Shown here piece by piece: positions 15,826-23,428 of a stretch of 28,205 nucleotides of DNA. The translations under genes and the position numbers were made by a program. Source of the DNA: Amphibacillus indicireducens (GTDB lineage: Bacteria; Bacillota; Bacilli; Bacillales; Amphibacillaceae); NCBI RefSeq assembly GCF_039539605.1, contig NZ_BAABDL010000022.1:1-28205 (forward strand). Direction: 5' to 3'. Each line of letters begins with the position of its first letter. The first letter of the stretch is position 1. A model generated the notes under the pieces. That model worked only from the letters and a program-made list of their open reading frames with translations. It was not told where the DNA came from and ran no database searches.

Positions 15826-15854
15826 ATTATAGGTGAAATAGAATAAGAAAGCAA
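15826..15854 (-). promoter_or_regulatory. Sigma-A promoter of the T-box transcript
   Basis: On the minus strand TTGCTT (15854-15849) and a perfect TATAAT (15831-15826) are 17 bp apart. Transcription would start near 15819, giving a leader of about 365 nt before the start codon at 15453. Confidence 0.8.
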
Positions 15855-15877
15855 GTATTTCTACCAAGAAGTCTGAA

Positions 15878-15901
15878 TCATTAATCATTTTGATGATTAT
15901 T
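15878..15901. repeat. Short inverted repeat upstream of the FMN reductase gene
   Basis: ATTAATCAT (15880-15888) is inverted as ATGATTATT (15893-15901) around TTTG. It lies about 100 nt before the reductase start and could be an operator; no regulator is indicated. The rest of 15855-15999 shows no clear promoter. Confidence 0.35.
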
Positions 15902-15999
15902 GGTTTTAAATAAAATGAACTGGGAAGAGTACAAGTATGTGCCTGAATAAAAAGCTTCATGCACGCTTAAACTATTAAAATGAAAGAGGGTAATCGCTG

Positions 16000-16542
16000 G
16001 TGACTAAAGTAGGTATTGTTGTTGGAAGTTTAAGAAAAGACTCTTATTCAAGAAAAATTGCTGAGAATGTTGCAAAGTTATTTCCAGAAGGTTATGAAAC
16101 AGAGTTTATTGAAATTGGGAATTTGCCACTTTATAACGAAGAGTACGATGGAAACTCGCCAGAGGAATATCAGTCATTTAGGGAAGCTGTAAGCGCTGTA
16201 AACGCAGTTCTTTTTGTCACACCTGAGTATAACCGTTCGGTACCTGGTGTGCTTAAAAATGCCATTGACGTCGGTTCGAGACCATACGGTGAGAGTGTTT
16301 GGGATGCAAAACCAGCAGCTGTCGTGAGCCAATCGATTAGTAATTTAAGTGGTTTCGGTGCCAACCATCATTTACGTCAGTCACTCGTGTTTTTAAATAT
16401 GCCAGTTCTGCAACAGCCGGAGGTATATTTAGCGAATTCGCAAGATCTAATTGACGAGAGTGGCAATATTAGCAATGAACAAACGACACAGTTCCTTCAG
16501 TCATTTGTCGATGCGTTTGTTGATTTCATGAACCGATTTTAA
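16000..16542 (+). CDS. NADPH-dependent FMN reductase family protein (ChrR/YieF-like)
   Basis: A soluble flavodoxin-fold oxidoreductase of 180 residues that uses FMN and NAD(P)H to reduce quinones, azo dyes or metal oxyanions; the physiological substrate cannot be told from sequence. The phosphate-binding loop GSLRKDSYSRKIA (10-22) and the flavin-contact motif TPEYNRSVPGVLKNAIDVGS (about 74-93) are intact, and the middle keeps PAAVVSQSISNLSGFGANHHLR. GTG 16000 has AGAGGG about 10 nt upstream. A terminator follows the stop, so the gene appears monocistronic. Confidence 0.88.
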   Translation: MTKVGIVVGSLRKDSYSRKIAENVAKLFPEGYETEFIEIGNLPLYNEEYDGNSPEEYQSFREAVSAVNAVLFVTPEYNRSVPGVLKNAIDVGSRPYGESVWDAKPAAVVSQSISNLSGFGANHHLRQSLVFLNMPVLQQPEVYLANSQDLIDESGNISNEQTTQFLQSFVDAFVDFMNRF

Positions 16543-16548
16543 AACTAG

Positions 16549-16603
16549 AAAGACCTTTACCTCCTTGATTTAAAGAATGATTAAATCTAGGGGGTATTTC
16601 TTT
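16549..16603 (+). terminator. Terminator-like hairpin after the FMN reductase gene
   Basis: GATTTAA (16567-16573) pairs with TTAAATC (16581-16587); further out ACCTCC pairs with GGGGGT and AAAG with CTTT. The T-rich end is ATTTCTTTG, less clean than the others in the window. Confidence 0.65.
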
Positions 16604-16635
16604 GCTCAATATTTTCATAAATATGTGTTTGTTGA

Positions 16636-16641
16636 TATAAT
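16636..16641 (+). promoter_or_regulatory. -10 box of the CNNM/CorC-type gene
   Basis: A perfect TATAAT with only a weak -35 (TTTCAT, 16613-16618). Transcription would begin near 16648, supporting the downstream TTG start at 16705 rather than a start at 16648. Confidence 0.5.
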
Positions 16642-16704
16642 TACTATATGAGTGGGCAAAATAAGGCCTGCTCAATTTTTTATAAAAAAAACGGGGGATT
16701 AATC

Positions 16705-18015
16705 TTGATAACAGCGATCATTACGCTAATTATATTGATTTTGATTAACGCATTCTTTGCAGCGTCTGAACTTGCATTTGTAAACGTGAATGCGAATAAA
16801 GTAAAACGAAGGGCCGAGGCAGGTGACAAGAAAGCTCAGAAGCTTCATCAACTGACTTCAAATCCAAGCCTTTTTCTAAGTACGATTCAAATTGGGATTA
16901 CGTTAGCGGGATTTTTATCAAGTGCATTTGCAGCCGACTTCTTTGCAAATCCATTAGCACAATTACTTGTTAATTTAGGTGTTCCAATGTCTTTAAGTGT
17001 CCTGCATACGCTATCTGTTGTGGTGATTACAATTATTTTATCTTATTTCACCCTAGTTTTTGGAGAGCTCGTGCCAAAGCAATTAGCTTTACAAAAAGCG
17101 GAGCAAATCTCAAATGTGGCCGTAGGACCTATCGCACTATTAGCAAAACTTTGTTTGCCAATTGTAAAATTTCTATCCTTTTCGATAAACGCGATTTTAC
17201 GCTTGTTCGGAATTGATCCAAACGACAAAAGCGCCGAAGCAACGGAAGAGGATATTCGCTTAATGATAGATATGGGTGAAGACATGGGTACGATCAACCA
17301 ATCTGAGCGAACAATGATTGAAAATGTGTTTGAATTTAACGATAAATTTGTCAGTGACATCACAACACATAGAACAGAGATGTCTGCACTATCGATCGAC
17401 CTAAGCTATGATGAAACGCTAGATTTGATCGATCAATATCGATACACGCGCTTTCCGGTTTACGAAGGATCAATGGACAACATCATTGGTATCTTGCATG
17501 TGAAAGACTTATTTCAATATATCAGAAAAGGCACAAATGAATCCTTTGATTTAAGAGAAGTGATTAGAGAACCTTATTTTACCTTACAAGTGCAAACCAT
17601 TGATGTGTTATTTACCAATATGCGAAAAAACAATATTCATATTGCGATCGTGCTTGATGAGTTTGGTGGCACGGAAGGCTTGGTAACGATTGAAGATGTG
17701 ATCGAAGAAATTGTAGGAGAAATCTCAAGTGAAAGCATCGAACCAGGCTTCCTAGATGAAGAAATTACAAAAGTATCAGAAAACGAATATCGGATGAAAG
17801 GGACGTTCCGACTTTGGGAGCTTGAAGATATCCTAAAAGTGGGCTTGCCAATTGACGATTACGATACGGTAAGTGGCTTTCTCATTGACAACTTAGGTTA
17901 TGTCCTTTCAGAAGGAGAGCATCCAACCTTCACATTTGAGAACTTGTTTTTCAAAGTAAATCACGTAGACGACAATCGAATCGAAACCGTGACGGTGAAA
18001 GTTTTAGACCGTTAA
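16705..18015 (+). CDS. CNNM/CorC (HlyC, UPF0053) family membrane protein with CBS domains
   Basis: A membrane protein of the family once called hemolysin-like and now linked to magnesium or other cation export. The start is TTG 16705, with GGGGGA at 16693-16698 six nt upstream; the frame opens earlier (16648), but that is where transcription should begin. In 436 residues there is a DUF21/CNNM membrane domain (about 1-180, four hydrophobic helices, with NAFFAASELAFVNV, STIQIGITLAGFLSS and FGELVPKQLALQ motifs), a CBS pair (about 200-325, YRYTRFPVYEG and VLDEFGGTEGLVTIEDVIEE) and a C-terminal CorC/HlyC domain (about 345-430, YDTVSGFLIDNLG). All domains are complete. It stands alone between two terminators. 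No M-box-type leader fits in the 57-nt leader. Confidence 0.92.
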   Translation: MITAIITLIILILINAFFAASELAFVNVNANKVKRRAEAGDKKAQKLHQLTSNPSLFLSTIQIGITLAGFLSSAFAADFFANPLAQLLVNLGVPMSLSVLHTLSVVVITIILSYFTLVFGELVPKQLALQKAEQISNVAVGPIALLAKLCLPIVKFLSFSINAILRLFGIDPNDKSAEATEEDIRLMIDMGEDMGTINQSERTMIENVFEFNDKFVSDITTHRTEMSALSIDLSYDETLDLIDQYRYTRFPVYEGSMDNIIGILHVKDLFQYIRKGTNESFDLREVIREPYFTLQVQTIDVLFTNMRKNNIHIAIVLDEFGGTEGLVTIEDVIEEIVGEISSESIEPGFLDEEITKVSENEYRMKGTFRLWELEDILKVGLPIDDYDTVSGFLIDNLGYVLSEGEHPTFTFENLFFKVNHVDDNRIETVTVKVLDR

Positions 18016-18072
18016 TGAAAAATTGATTAGTAAAAGAGAAGCACCTTAAACCTAATTTACATGTACATTAAG

Positions 18073-18113
18073 AAGCATCAGCTGTGCTTTACACTTAACA
18101 GCTGATGCTTTTT
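18073..18113 (+). terminator. Terminator after the CNNM/CorC-type gene
   Basis: A perfect 13-bp stem, AAGCATCAGCTGT (18073-18085) with ACAGCTGATGCTT (18098-18110), 12-nt loop, then Ts. It lies 58 nt after the stop and also faces the convergent small ORF at 18131. Confidence 0.9.
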
Positions 18114-18130
18114 AGTCGAAAAATTAATTT

Positions 18131-18280
18131 TTAAAACAATTGTCTAATCCTTTGCAGTTGGCGATCGTGATAAAAGTGAGCGATTCTTTGTTCAATCACA
18201 ACATGACTATTTACTTGACGACTCAATTGAAAGTGTATAATTTCCAACAGTTGATTAGATTTTCGCTTTAGTTGTTTCAT
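18131..18280 (-). CDS. Small protein of 49 residues, possible degenerate Spo0E-like
   Basis: ATG 18280 follows GAGG with 9 nt spacing, which makes this a credible small gene; the longer frame up to 18370 has no ribosome binding site. The product is charged and helical: a basic first helix (MKQLKRKSNQLLEIIHF), a turn, and a second helix (NSHVVIEQRIAHFYHDRQ). The two-helix layout and size recall Spo0E-type aspartyl-phosphate phosphatases, but the key SQELD motif is replaced by EQRIAH, so the catalytic Asp is missing. It may be a degenerate member, or unrelated. It is convergent to the CNNM-type gene and downstream of the CoA-disulfide reductase on the same strand (132 nt). Confidence 0.4.
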   Translation of the reverse strand: MKQLKRKSNQLLEIIHFQLSRQVNSHVVIEQRIAHFYHDRQLQRIRQLF

Positions 18281-18411
18281 AGTTCTCATCCTCTGCGCCT
18301 TTGATAATTTAATCATAGCGAGAAAAATGGAAAATAAAAACAGACTTCTGGTGGATATTTTTTCATCCATTTGGTGGAGTGTAAATCATCCTTAGGGTGG
18401 AATTCAAAACC

Positions 18412-19752
18412 TTATCCTAACCCAGATTTCCTTACTAACTGTTGAAGCGGGTCCCAAACACCGTTATATGGCGGGGCATAGCTTAAGTCTAGATCGAGTA
18501 TTTGCGTGATCGTTAATTTCGCATATAAAGCAGTAGCCAAAACATCAACTCGTTTCGACACGCCTTTTTTACCAATCACCTGTCCACCAAGTAATTGCTT
18601 TGTTTCCGTATGATAAATAAGTTTTAAATAGAGCTTTTCCGTTTCAGGATAATACCCAGCATGTGAAATCCCTTCACTTGAAACCACATCAAATGGAATG
18701 CCGAGCTGATCAGCTTCTTTCTCACTCAATCCCGTTCTTCCTAATGCGAAATCAAAAAACTTCACAATCGTTGTCCCGACAATTCCGTTAAACGTATGCG
18801 CACCACCAGCCATATTCATACCCGCGATTCGGCCTTGTTTATTCGCTGTGGTACCTAATGGAATAAAATCATTTATTTGCTTGACTCGATGATACTGTGA
18901 AGCACAATCACCCGCCGCATACACATTTTCAATCGATGTTTGCATATAATCATTTACTAAAATCGCTCCGTTATCTAACAAATGAATCCCTGTTGATTCG
19001 AGAAATTCAGTATTTGGCTTCACACCTATCGCAAGTAAAACAAGGTCTGTCTGATATGAACCTTTATCTGTAATGACTTCCTCGACACGCCCGTTTCCTG
19101 AAAAACTCTCCACCGTTTCTTCTAAGATCACTTCAATCTTTTGTTTTCTTGCTTCATCCTCAATATGCTTTGCCATATCTGGGTCAAAAATATTAGCAAG
19201 TTGATTCTCTCGTTGAATCATGCGAACGTCAAGATCGCGCGTCCTTAGAACTTCAGCCATTTCAAGTCCAATATAACCTGCCCCAATTACCGTGACATGC
19301 TTGACGTTATCCGTTAATGCGCTTACTAATTTTTTAGTATCGTCAATTGTCTTGAGTGGATAAATACCGTCAAGGTCTATGCCATCCCAATCCGGCTTAA
19401 TAGGATCTGAACCTGTTGCAATTAACAATCGATCATAAGTAAATGTAATAGACTCATCACTTTGCTGGTCAACTGCAACGACTTCGCCTTCATCGGTATT
19501 TACCTCAGTTACGACCATCTCTGTACGTGCATCAATGCCGAATTTTTCTCTAAATTGTTCAGGCGTCTGCTCAACGACATCGTCAAAAGAAGGAACGACG
19601 CCATTAACAGTATAGGGTAATCCACACTGTCCGTATGAATAATCGCTCCCGCGCTCAAGTACAGTAATCTCAGCTGCATTATCTGTTCTGTATATTTCCA
19701 TGGCTGCACTCATACCAGCAGCAACCCCGCCAATAATGACATATTTCATCAT
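18412..19752 (-). CDS. CoA-disulfide reductase / NADH oxidase-type flavoprotein
   Basis: An FAD- and NAD(P)H-dependent single-cysteine disulfide oxidoreductase; the closest function is coenzyme A disulfide reductase, which keeps CoA thiols reduced in Firmicutes that lack glutathione. In 446 residues there is an N-terminal FAD fold (YVIIGGVAAGMSAAMEI), the active-site SYGQCGLPY with Cys43, a central NADH fold (VTVIGAGYIGLEMAEVL), the second FAD motif (NVYAAGDCA) and a C-terminal dimerisation domain with DLSYAPPYNGVWDPLQ, where CoA-disulfide reductases carry their catalytic tyrosine. A water-forming NADH oxidase is the main alternative. GGGAGGG lies just before ATG-ATG at 19752. Upstream is the terminator of the oxidoreductase operon, so it has its own promoter, not clearly seen. 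Confidence 0.85.
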   Translation of the reverse strand: MMKYVIIGGVAAGMSAAMEIYRTDNAAEITVLERGSDYSYGQCGLPYTVNGVVPSFDDVVEQTPEQFREKFGIDARTEMVVTEVNTDEGEVVAVDQQSDESITFTYDRLLIATGSDPIKPDWDGIDLDGIYPLKTIDDTKKLVSALTDNVKHVTVIGAGYIGLEMAEVLRTRDLDVRMIQRENQLANIFDPDMAKHIEDEARKQKIEVILEETVESFSGNGRVEEVITDKGSYQTDLVLLAIGVKPNTEFLESTGIHLLDNGAILVNDYMQTSIENVYAAGDCASQYHRVKQINDFIPLGTTANKQGRIAGMNMAGGAHTFNGIVGTTIVKFFDFALGRTGLSEKEADQLGIPFDVVSSEGISHAGYYPETEKLYLKLIYHTETKQLLGGQVIGKKGVSKRVDVLATALYAKLTITQILDLDLSYAPPYNGVWDPLQQLVRKSGLG

Positions 19753-19884
19753 GCAACCCTCCCTTAATTATTTTAATGATCGCTCTACCAACGTCTATTC
19801 CCGTTTTTAGAAAATTTAATGAGTAAAAGCAAAAGAATAATAGTTTAATCACGATTTGCAATATAAATTGAGCCATACCCAAAC

Positions 19885-19922
19885 AAAAATCCCCCACCCA
19901 GATAACCGAGGGGGAATTTTTT
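19885..19922 (-). terminator. Terminator of the Gfo/Idh/MocA operon
   Basis: AAAAATCCCCC (19885-19895) pairs with GGGGGAATTTTT (19910-19921) around a 14-nt loop. Both sides are A/T-rich, so it can work in either direction; its position 13 nt after the minus-strand stop at 19936 makes the minus-strand role primary. Confidence 0.85.
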
Positions 19923-19935
19923 ATAAAAAAATCTT

Positions 19936-21018
19936 TTAATTGGCCGGTTCGACGTTAATCGCTTGATTTTGTGCTTCAATACAAAGCTCTGCGGCTCGGA
20001 ATGCATGCTCTTGTGTCATCGCCTCTTCCGTTCCATTCAAACAGTCTAAGATAAATTGACCAAAGTATGGATAGCCGACTTTTCCGGATAACTTAAAGTG
20101 CTTTTCACCTTCTTGATTGACGAGATATAAATGATCGCCACCTGGATCGCGAGCAATGTCTATATATTTTCTCAATTCAATATAGCCTTCTGTTCCAAGA
20201 ATAATTGTCCGGCCATCTCCCCACGTGCCTAAACCATCAGGCGTAAACCAGTCGACCCGGAAGTAAAACGTCGCACCATTATCGGCAACGAGTGTGGCAT
20301 CGCCAAAATCCTCGAATTTCGGGTACTCCTTGAAATGATAGTTCGCCACTTTACTATGCAAAACCTTTGCATCTTTTGCACCGGCAAAATGTAGGAACTG
20401 CTCAATTTGGTGACTACCGATATCACACAAAATGCCACCGTATTTCTCAGGATCAAAGAACCAATCAGGACGACTCGGCGCATTTGCTCGGTGAGGCCCC
20501 GTACCAATGACTTGAATAACACGCCCGATTGCGCCTTCTTCAATTAATTGCCCTGCAAAAATCGCACTCTCGACATGGAGCCGTTCACTATAATAAATGC
20601 CCCACTTCAAGCCTGTTTCCTCAACCTTTTGTCTAGCGAGTTTTACTTGCTCAAGTGTAGTAAATGCTGGTTTATCAACAAAGTAATGCTTGCCATGATC
20701 CAAAGCGCGTAGCCCCAATGCGCCTCTTTCAGACGGAATGCTAGCGCCTGCAATTAATTGAATCGATGGGTCTGTTAAAATTTCCTCTTCTGAGTTAGCG
20801 ATTTTTACGTCGGGATACTTTTCTTTAAATGATTCCGTTTTCTTTGGATCGGGATCATAAACGGCGACTAACTGACCACCAGCTTCTGTTAAGCCGTTAC
20901 ACATGCCGTAAATATGGCCATGATCAAGACCAATCGCTGCAAATAAAAAGTCACCTTCTTCAACCACTTTATTTTCAAAACCTTTCGGTGCATAATTCAT
21001 GCCATCCTGTTTACTCAT
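19936..21018 (-). CDS. Gfo/Idh/MocA family oxidoreductase (third of three)
   Basis: A 360-residue NAD(P)-dependent dehydrogenase of the Gfo/Idh/MocA superfamily, which oxidise or reduce sugars, inositols and sugar acids. The Rossmann domain is slightly unusual: the first glycine motif reads FLFAAIGLDHGHIYGMCNGL, not GxGxxG, so cofactor grip may differ from that of its two neighbours. The family EKP motif is DKP (KHYFVDKPAFTT). The substrate half has GPHRANAPSRPDWFFDPEKY, GGILCDIGSHQIEQFLHFAG with the usual Asp/His pair, and a C-terminal beta sheet. ATG 21018 follows AAGGAGGG. Only 12 nt separate it from the gene upstream, so both are in one operon; it ends just before the operon terminator. 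Confidence 0.85.
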   Translation of the reverse strand: MSKQDGMNYAPKGFENKVVEEGDFLFAAIGLDHGHIYGMCNGLTEAGGQLVAVYDPDPKKTESFKEKYPDVKIANSEEEILTDPSIQLIAGASIPSERGALGLRALDHGKHYFVDKPAFTTLEQVKLARQKVEETGLKWGIYYSERLHVESAIFAGQLIEEGAIGRVIQVIGTGPHRANAPSRPDWFFDPEKYGGILCDIGSHQIEQFLHFAGAKDAKVLHSKVANYHFKEYPKFEDFGDATLVADNGATFYFRVDWFTPDGLGTWGDGRTIILGTEGYIELRKYIDIARDPGGDHLYLVNQEGEKHFKLSGKVGYPYFGQFILDCLNGTEEAMTQEHAFRAAELCIEAQNQAINVEPAN

Positions 21019-21030
21019 AGGGAACCCTCC

Positions 21031-22188
21031 TTAGTTATTTTCGTCGCTACCTGTCGTAATTTTATTTTCAGAAAAATTCTCAATACTTGTTTTCTTTTCA
21101 AAGAAGTAAGTAGTGTTTTTCAAAATACCTTCGCGCGTGTAAAACGGACTGGAATCTGTTAAAGGCAAGGTCACAGTGTCCTTTGTACTTGCAGACTGAT
21201 AGATAGCAGTAATCAACTCTAACGTCTGGCGTCCTTGTTGCCCATCAATTAATAGATCCTTTTCACCTGCGAGTGCAAGAAGAACATCATGAATTTGACC
21301 CGTGTGACCTTCGTATTCGACTTCGGGTAAGGCGTCATAAGCTTTTTGAATTCTTTCTTCTAGCTCCGTATCTTTTTCAGGAAATCCATTTTCCATTGAT
21401 TTTGAAGCGGCAACCTTCCAAGGTGCTGAAACTCGAGCATTTTTCCCTTGAAAAATAAGTTGCTGCTCCTCACCATGATGAATGACCGAGCTTGTAATTT
21501 GTGCAAGACTTCCGTCAACATATTTACCGATTGCAATAGAAATATCCTCTACCTCAGCATTATCATGGGCAGCATTACTCGTGATCGCTGTGATTTCTTT
21601 AGGCATTCCTTTCATCCATTGGAAAATATCGATATGGTGAACCGCATGATTTAACGTACAACCGCCACCTTCTTTTTCCCATGTGCCTCTCCACCATAAA
21701 TCATAGTAGCTGTACCCACGCCACCAAAATGAATCTACTTGAGTATGCACGATGGGCCCCATTAATTCTGTTTTAAGCAACTCTTTTAATTTCATAAAAG
21801 ATGTTCTGAAGCGGTTTTGAGCAATGACCGATAAAAGCTTGCCCGTTTTCTTAGCTGTTTCATTCATTGCATCACACTCTTCTAATGAAGAAGCCATCGG
21901 TTTTTCAACAATGACATGCTTGTCTGCATGAAGTGAGTTAATCGTAATCTCAGCGTGTGTATATGGTGGTGTACAAACAGAGACTAAGTCAATGTCATCT
22001 CTTTCTAATAATTTTTTATGATCATCAAAAACCTCTGCATTCAAATTAAAATCTTTTGCCATTTTTTCAGACTTCTCCGGGTAAATATCACACAGTGCAA
22101 CAATCTCACATTGATCACTAAACTCTAGATAACCTTTAATATGGGATGGTGCAATACCCCCGGTTCCAATAATCGCAACTTTCAACAT
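21031..22188 (-). CDS. Gfo/Idh/MocA family oxidoreductase (second of three)
   Basis: A 385-residue sugar- or polyol-type dehydrogenase. VAIIGTGGIAPSHIKGY is a clear NAD(P)-binding glycine motif; VIVEKPMASSLEECD holds the catalytic-lysine EKP motif; WWRGTWEKEGGGCTLNHAVHHID carries the substrate-site Asp and His. A C-terminal extension past about residue 340 (FYTREGILKNTTYFFEKKTS and on) is longer than in the two neighbours. The start is ATG 22188, with AAAGGAG upstream; a GTG two codons earlier overlaps the spacer. It lies 39 nt after the first oxidoreductase stop and 12 nt before the third, so it is the middle gene of a three-gene operon. Confidence 0.88.
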   Translation of the reverse strand: MLKVAIIGTGGIAPSHIKGYLEFSDQCEIVALCDIYPEKSEKMAKDFNLNAEVFDDHKKLLERDDIDLVSVCTPPYTHAEITINSLHADKHVIVEKPMASSLEECDAMNETAKKTGKLLSVIAQNRFRTSFMKLKELLKTELMGPIVHTQVDSFWWRGYSYYDLWWRGTWEKEGGGCTLNHAVHHIDIFQWMKGMPKEITAITSNAAHDNAEVEDISIAIGKYVDGSLAQITSSVIHHGEEQQLIFQGKNARVSAPWKVAASKSMENGFPEKDTELEERIQKAYDALPEVEYEGHTGQIHDVLLALAGEKDLLIDGQQGRQTLELITAIYQSASTKDTVTLPLTDSSPFYTREGILKNTTYFFEKKTSIENFSENKITTGSDENN

Positions 22189-22227
22189 AACCACTCACTC
22201 CTTTAGATTTATTAAAAATGAATCAAA

Positions 22228-23271
22228 CTAATCAGCATGACAATAAACAGGCATGCCATCATTTGCAGCGGATTCATAAATTGCTAAGACGACGGCAAGT
22301 GCATTTTTACCATCCTGTAAGCTTACTTTTGGTTGCCTATCCTCCTTGATGGCATCAATCATATCTTTAATCACTTTTTCATGCCCAAAGCCATAAACAG
22401 TTGGTGCATTTGCTTCTTCTTCTAATAACTTTTTCAGTAATTCCTCTTGTTCGGTTTCGTAATCGTTTGTAAAGCGCCATGCTTCAATCTTATTAGCCGA
22501 CATTCCGCCAAGCATGACCGTACCTGTTTCACCAAAAATGTTAATCCGACCCTCTAAATCAGTCGGATAAATGGTGCCGGCACCTTCAAATAGTCCGATC
22601 GCACTGTTTTCAAATTCTAACGTCGCCAACCCAACATTCTCCATCTCGATATCATAGAACGCTGTTTTAACTTGACCCGTCACTTTCTTCACAGGACCCA
22701 TTAAATACGTCAAGAGATCAATCGTATGGATCGACTGATTCATTAAAATACCGTCTTTTTCGTAAGCCTTACCCCGCCACGGATCTTGCAGGTAATAATC
22801 TTGAGTTCTCGACCAACGGACAGAACCGACACCGTGAGAAAGCCGACCAAACATGCCTTCATCTAATGCTTTTTTAGTCAATTCAATCGATTGATTAAAC
22901 CGATTTTGAAAAACAACGGTCGCTTTTACATTGTTTTTCTTTTGTGCTTCGATTAGTATATCTGCTTCATCTAAAGACAATGTCACTGGTTTTTCGATAA
23001 TGACATGTTTACCAGCTTCGATTGCAGCACGTGTAATTTCAAAATGCGATTGATGATTGGTACATATATTAACCACATCAATCGAGGGATCTAACAGAAT
23101 ATCCCGATAATCAGAAATTATTTCAATGTCTGAAAGCGACGCAATCAATCGTTCAGCCTTTTTTATATCTAAATCACAGACTGCTTTTACCGTGGCCAAT
23201 GGCTGCTCCAAAATCCCTTCTAAATGAAACTTAGCAATTCGACCACATCCAATGATGGCAAAGTTAAGCAT
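22228..23271 (-). CDS. Gfo/Idh/MocA family oxidoreductase (first of three)
   Basis: A 347-residue NAD(P)-dependent oxidoreductase. The N-terminus FAIIGCGRIAKFHLEGI is the nucleotide-binding motif, NICTNHQSHFEITRAAIEAGKHVIIEKP includes the catalytic-lysine EKP, and QDPWRGKA-like and KDGILMNQSIHTIDLLTYLMG segments hold the substrate-binding Asp/His. The start is ATG 23271, with GAGGGG 7 nt upstream; the frame extends 12 codons further to 23307 without a better site. It is the promoter-proximal gene of the operon. A consensus cre lies about 41-55 nt before the start codon, and the AraC-type regulator gene is divergent. Substrate is unknown; a plant-derived sugar or cyclitol would suit the rest of the window. 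Confidence 0.88.
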   Translation of the reverse strand: MLNFAIIGCGRIAKFHLEGILEQPLATVKAVCDLDIKKAERLIASLSDIEIISDYRDILLDPSIDVVNICTNHQSHFEITRAAIEAGKHVIIEKPVTLSLDEADILIEAQKKNNVKATVVFQNRFNQSIELTKKALDEGMFGRLSHGVGSVRWSRTQDYYLQDPWRGKAYEKDGILMNQSIHTIDLLTYLMGPVKKVTGQVKTAFYDIEMENVGLATLEFENSAIGLFEGAGTIYPTDLEGRINIFGETGTVMLGGMSANKIEAWRFTNDYETEQEELLKKLLEEEANAPTVYGFGHEKVIKDMIDAIKEDRQPKVSLQDGKNALAVVLAIYESAANDGMPVYCHAD

Positions 23272-23311
23272 CACGCCACCCCTCACATTTTTAGTCTTCA
23301 ACTCCATCTTA

Positions 23312-23326
23312 AGTAACCGCTTACAA
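23312..23326. promoter_or_regulatory. cre site (CcpA) before the oxidoreductase operon
   Basis: On the minus strand TTGTAAGCGGTTACT meets every fixed position of WTGNAANCGNWNNCW. It sits between the divergent AraC gene and the first oxidoreductase, close to the latter, where bound CcpA would block its transcription in rich sugar. Confidence 0.78.
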
Positions 23327-23428
23327 TATGTCTTTGGTAATCTTGCTTAATACATTGCAAATATTGTGTTTTATATCATGCTCGATTAAAATGATGGTAT
23401 CAAGTTAAGCTAACGGTAGGTGAAAAAA

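Noticed and set aside
15564..15836. A 90-residue open frame on the + strand
   Set aside because: It lies wholly antisense to the T-box leader, has no ribosome binding site and shows no family likeness.
15920..15999. A second T-box leader start (GGGAAGAGTA) before the FMN reductase
   Set aside because: No GGTGGTACC motif, specifier stem or terminator exists in the remaining ~80 nt.
16625..16704. Magnesium riboswitch (M-box) before the CNNM/CorC-type gene
   Set aside because: The predicted leader is only about 57 nt, far shorter than an M-box, and no matching motif is seen.
18131..18280. Confident Spo0E-family call
   Set aside because: The SQELD-type motif with the catalytic Asp is absent; only size and helix layout agree.
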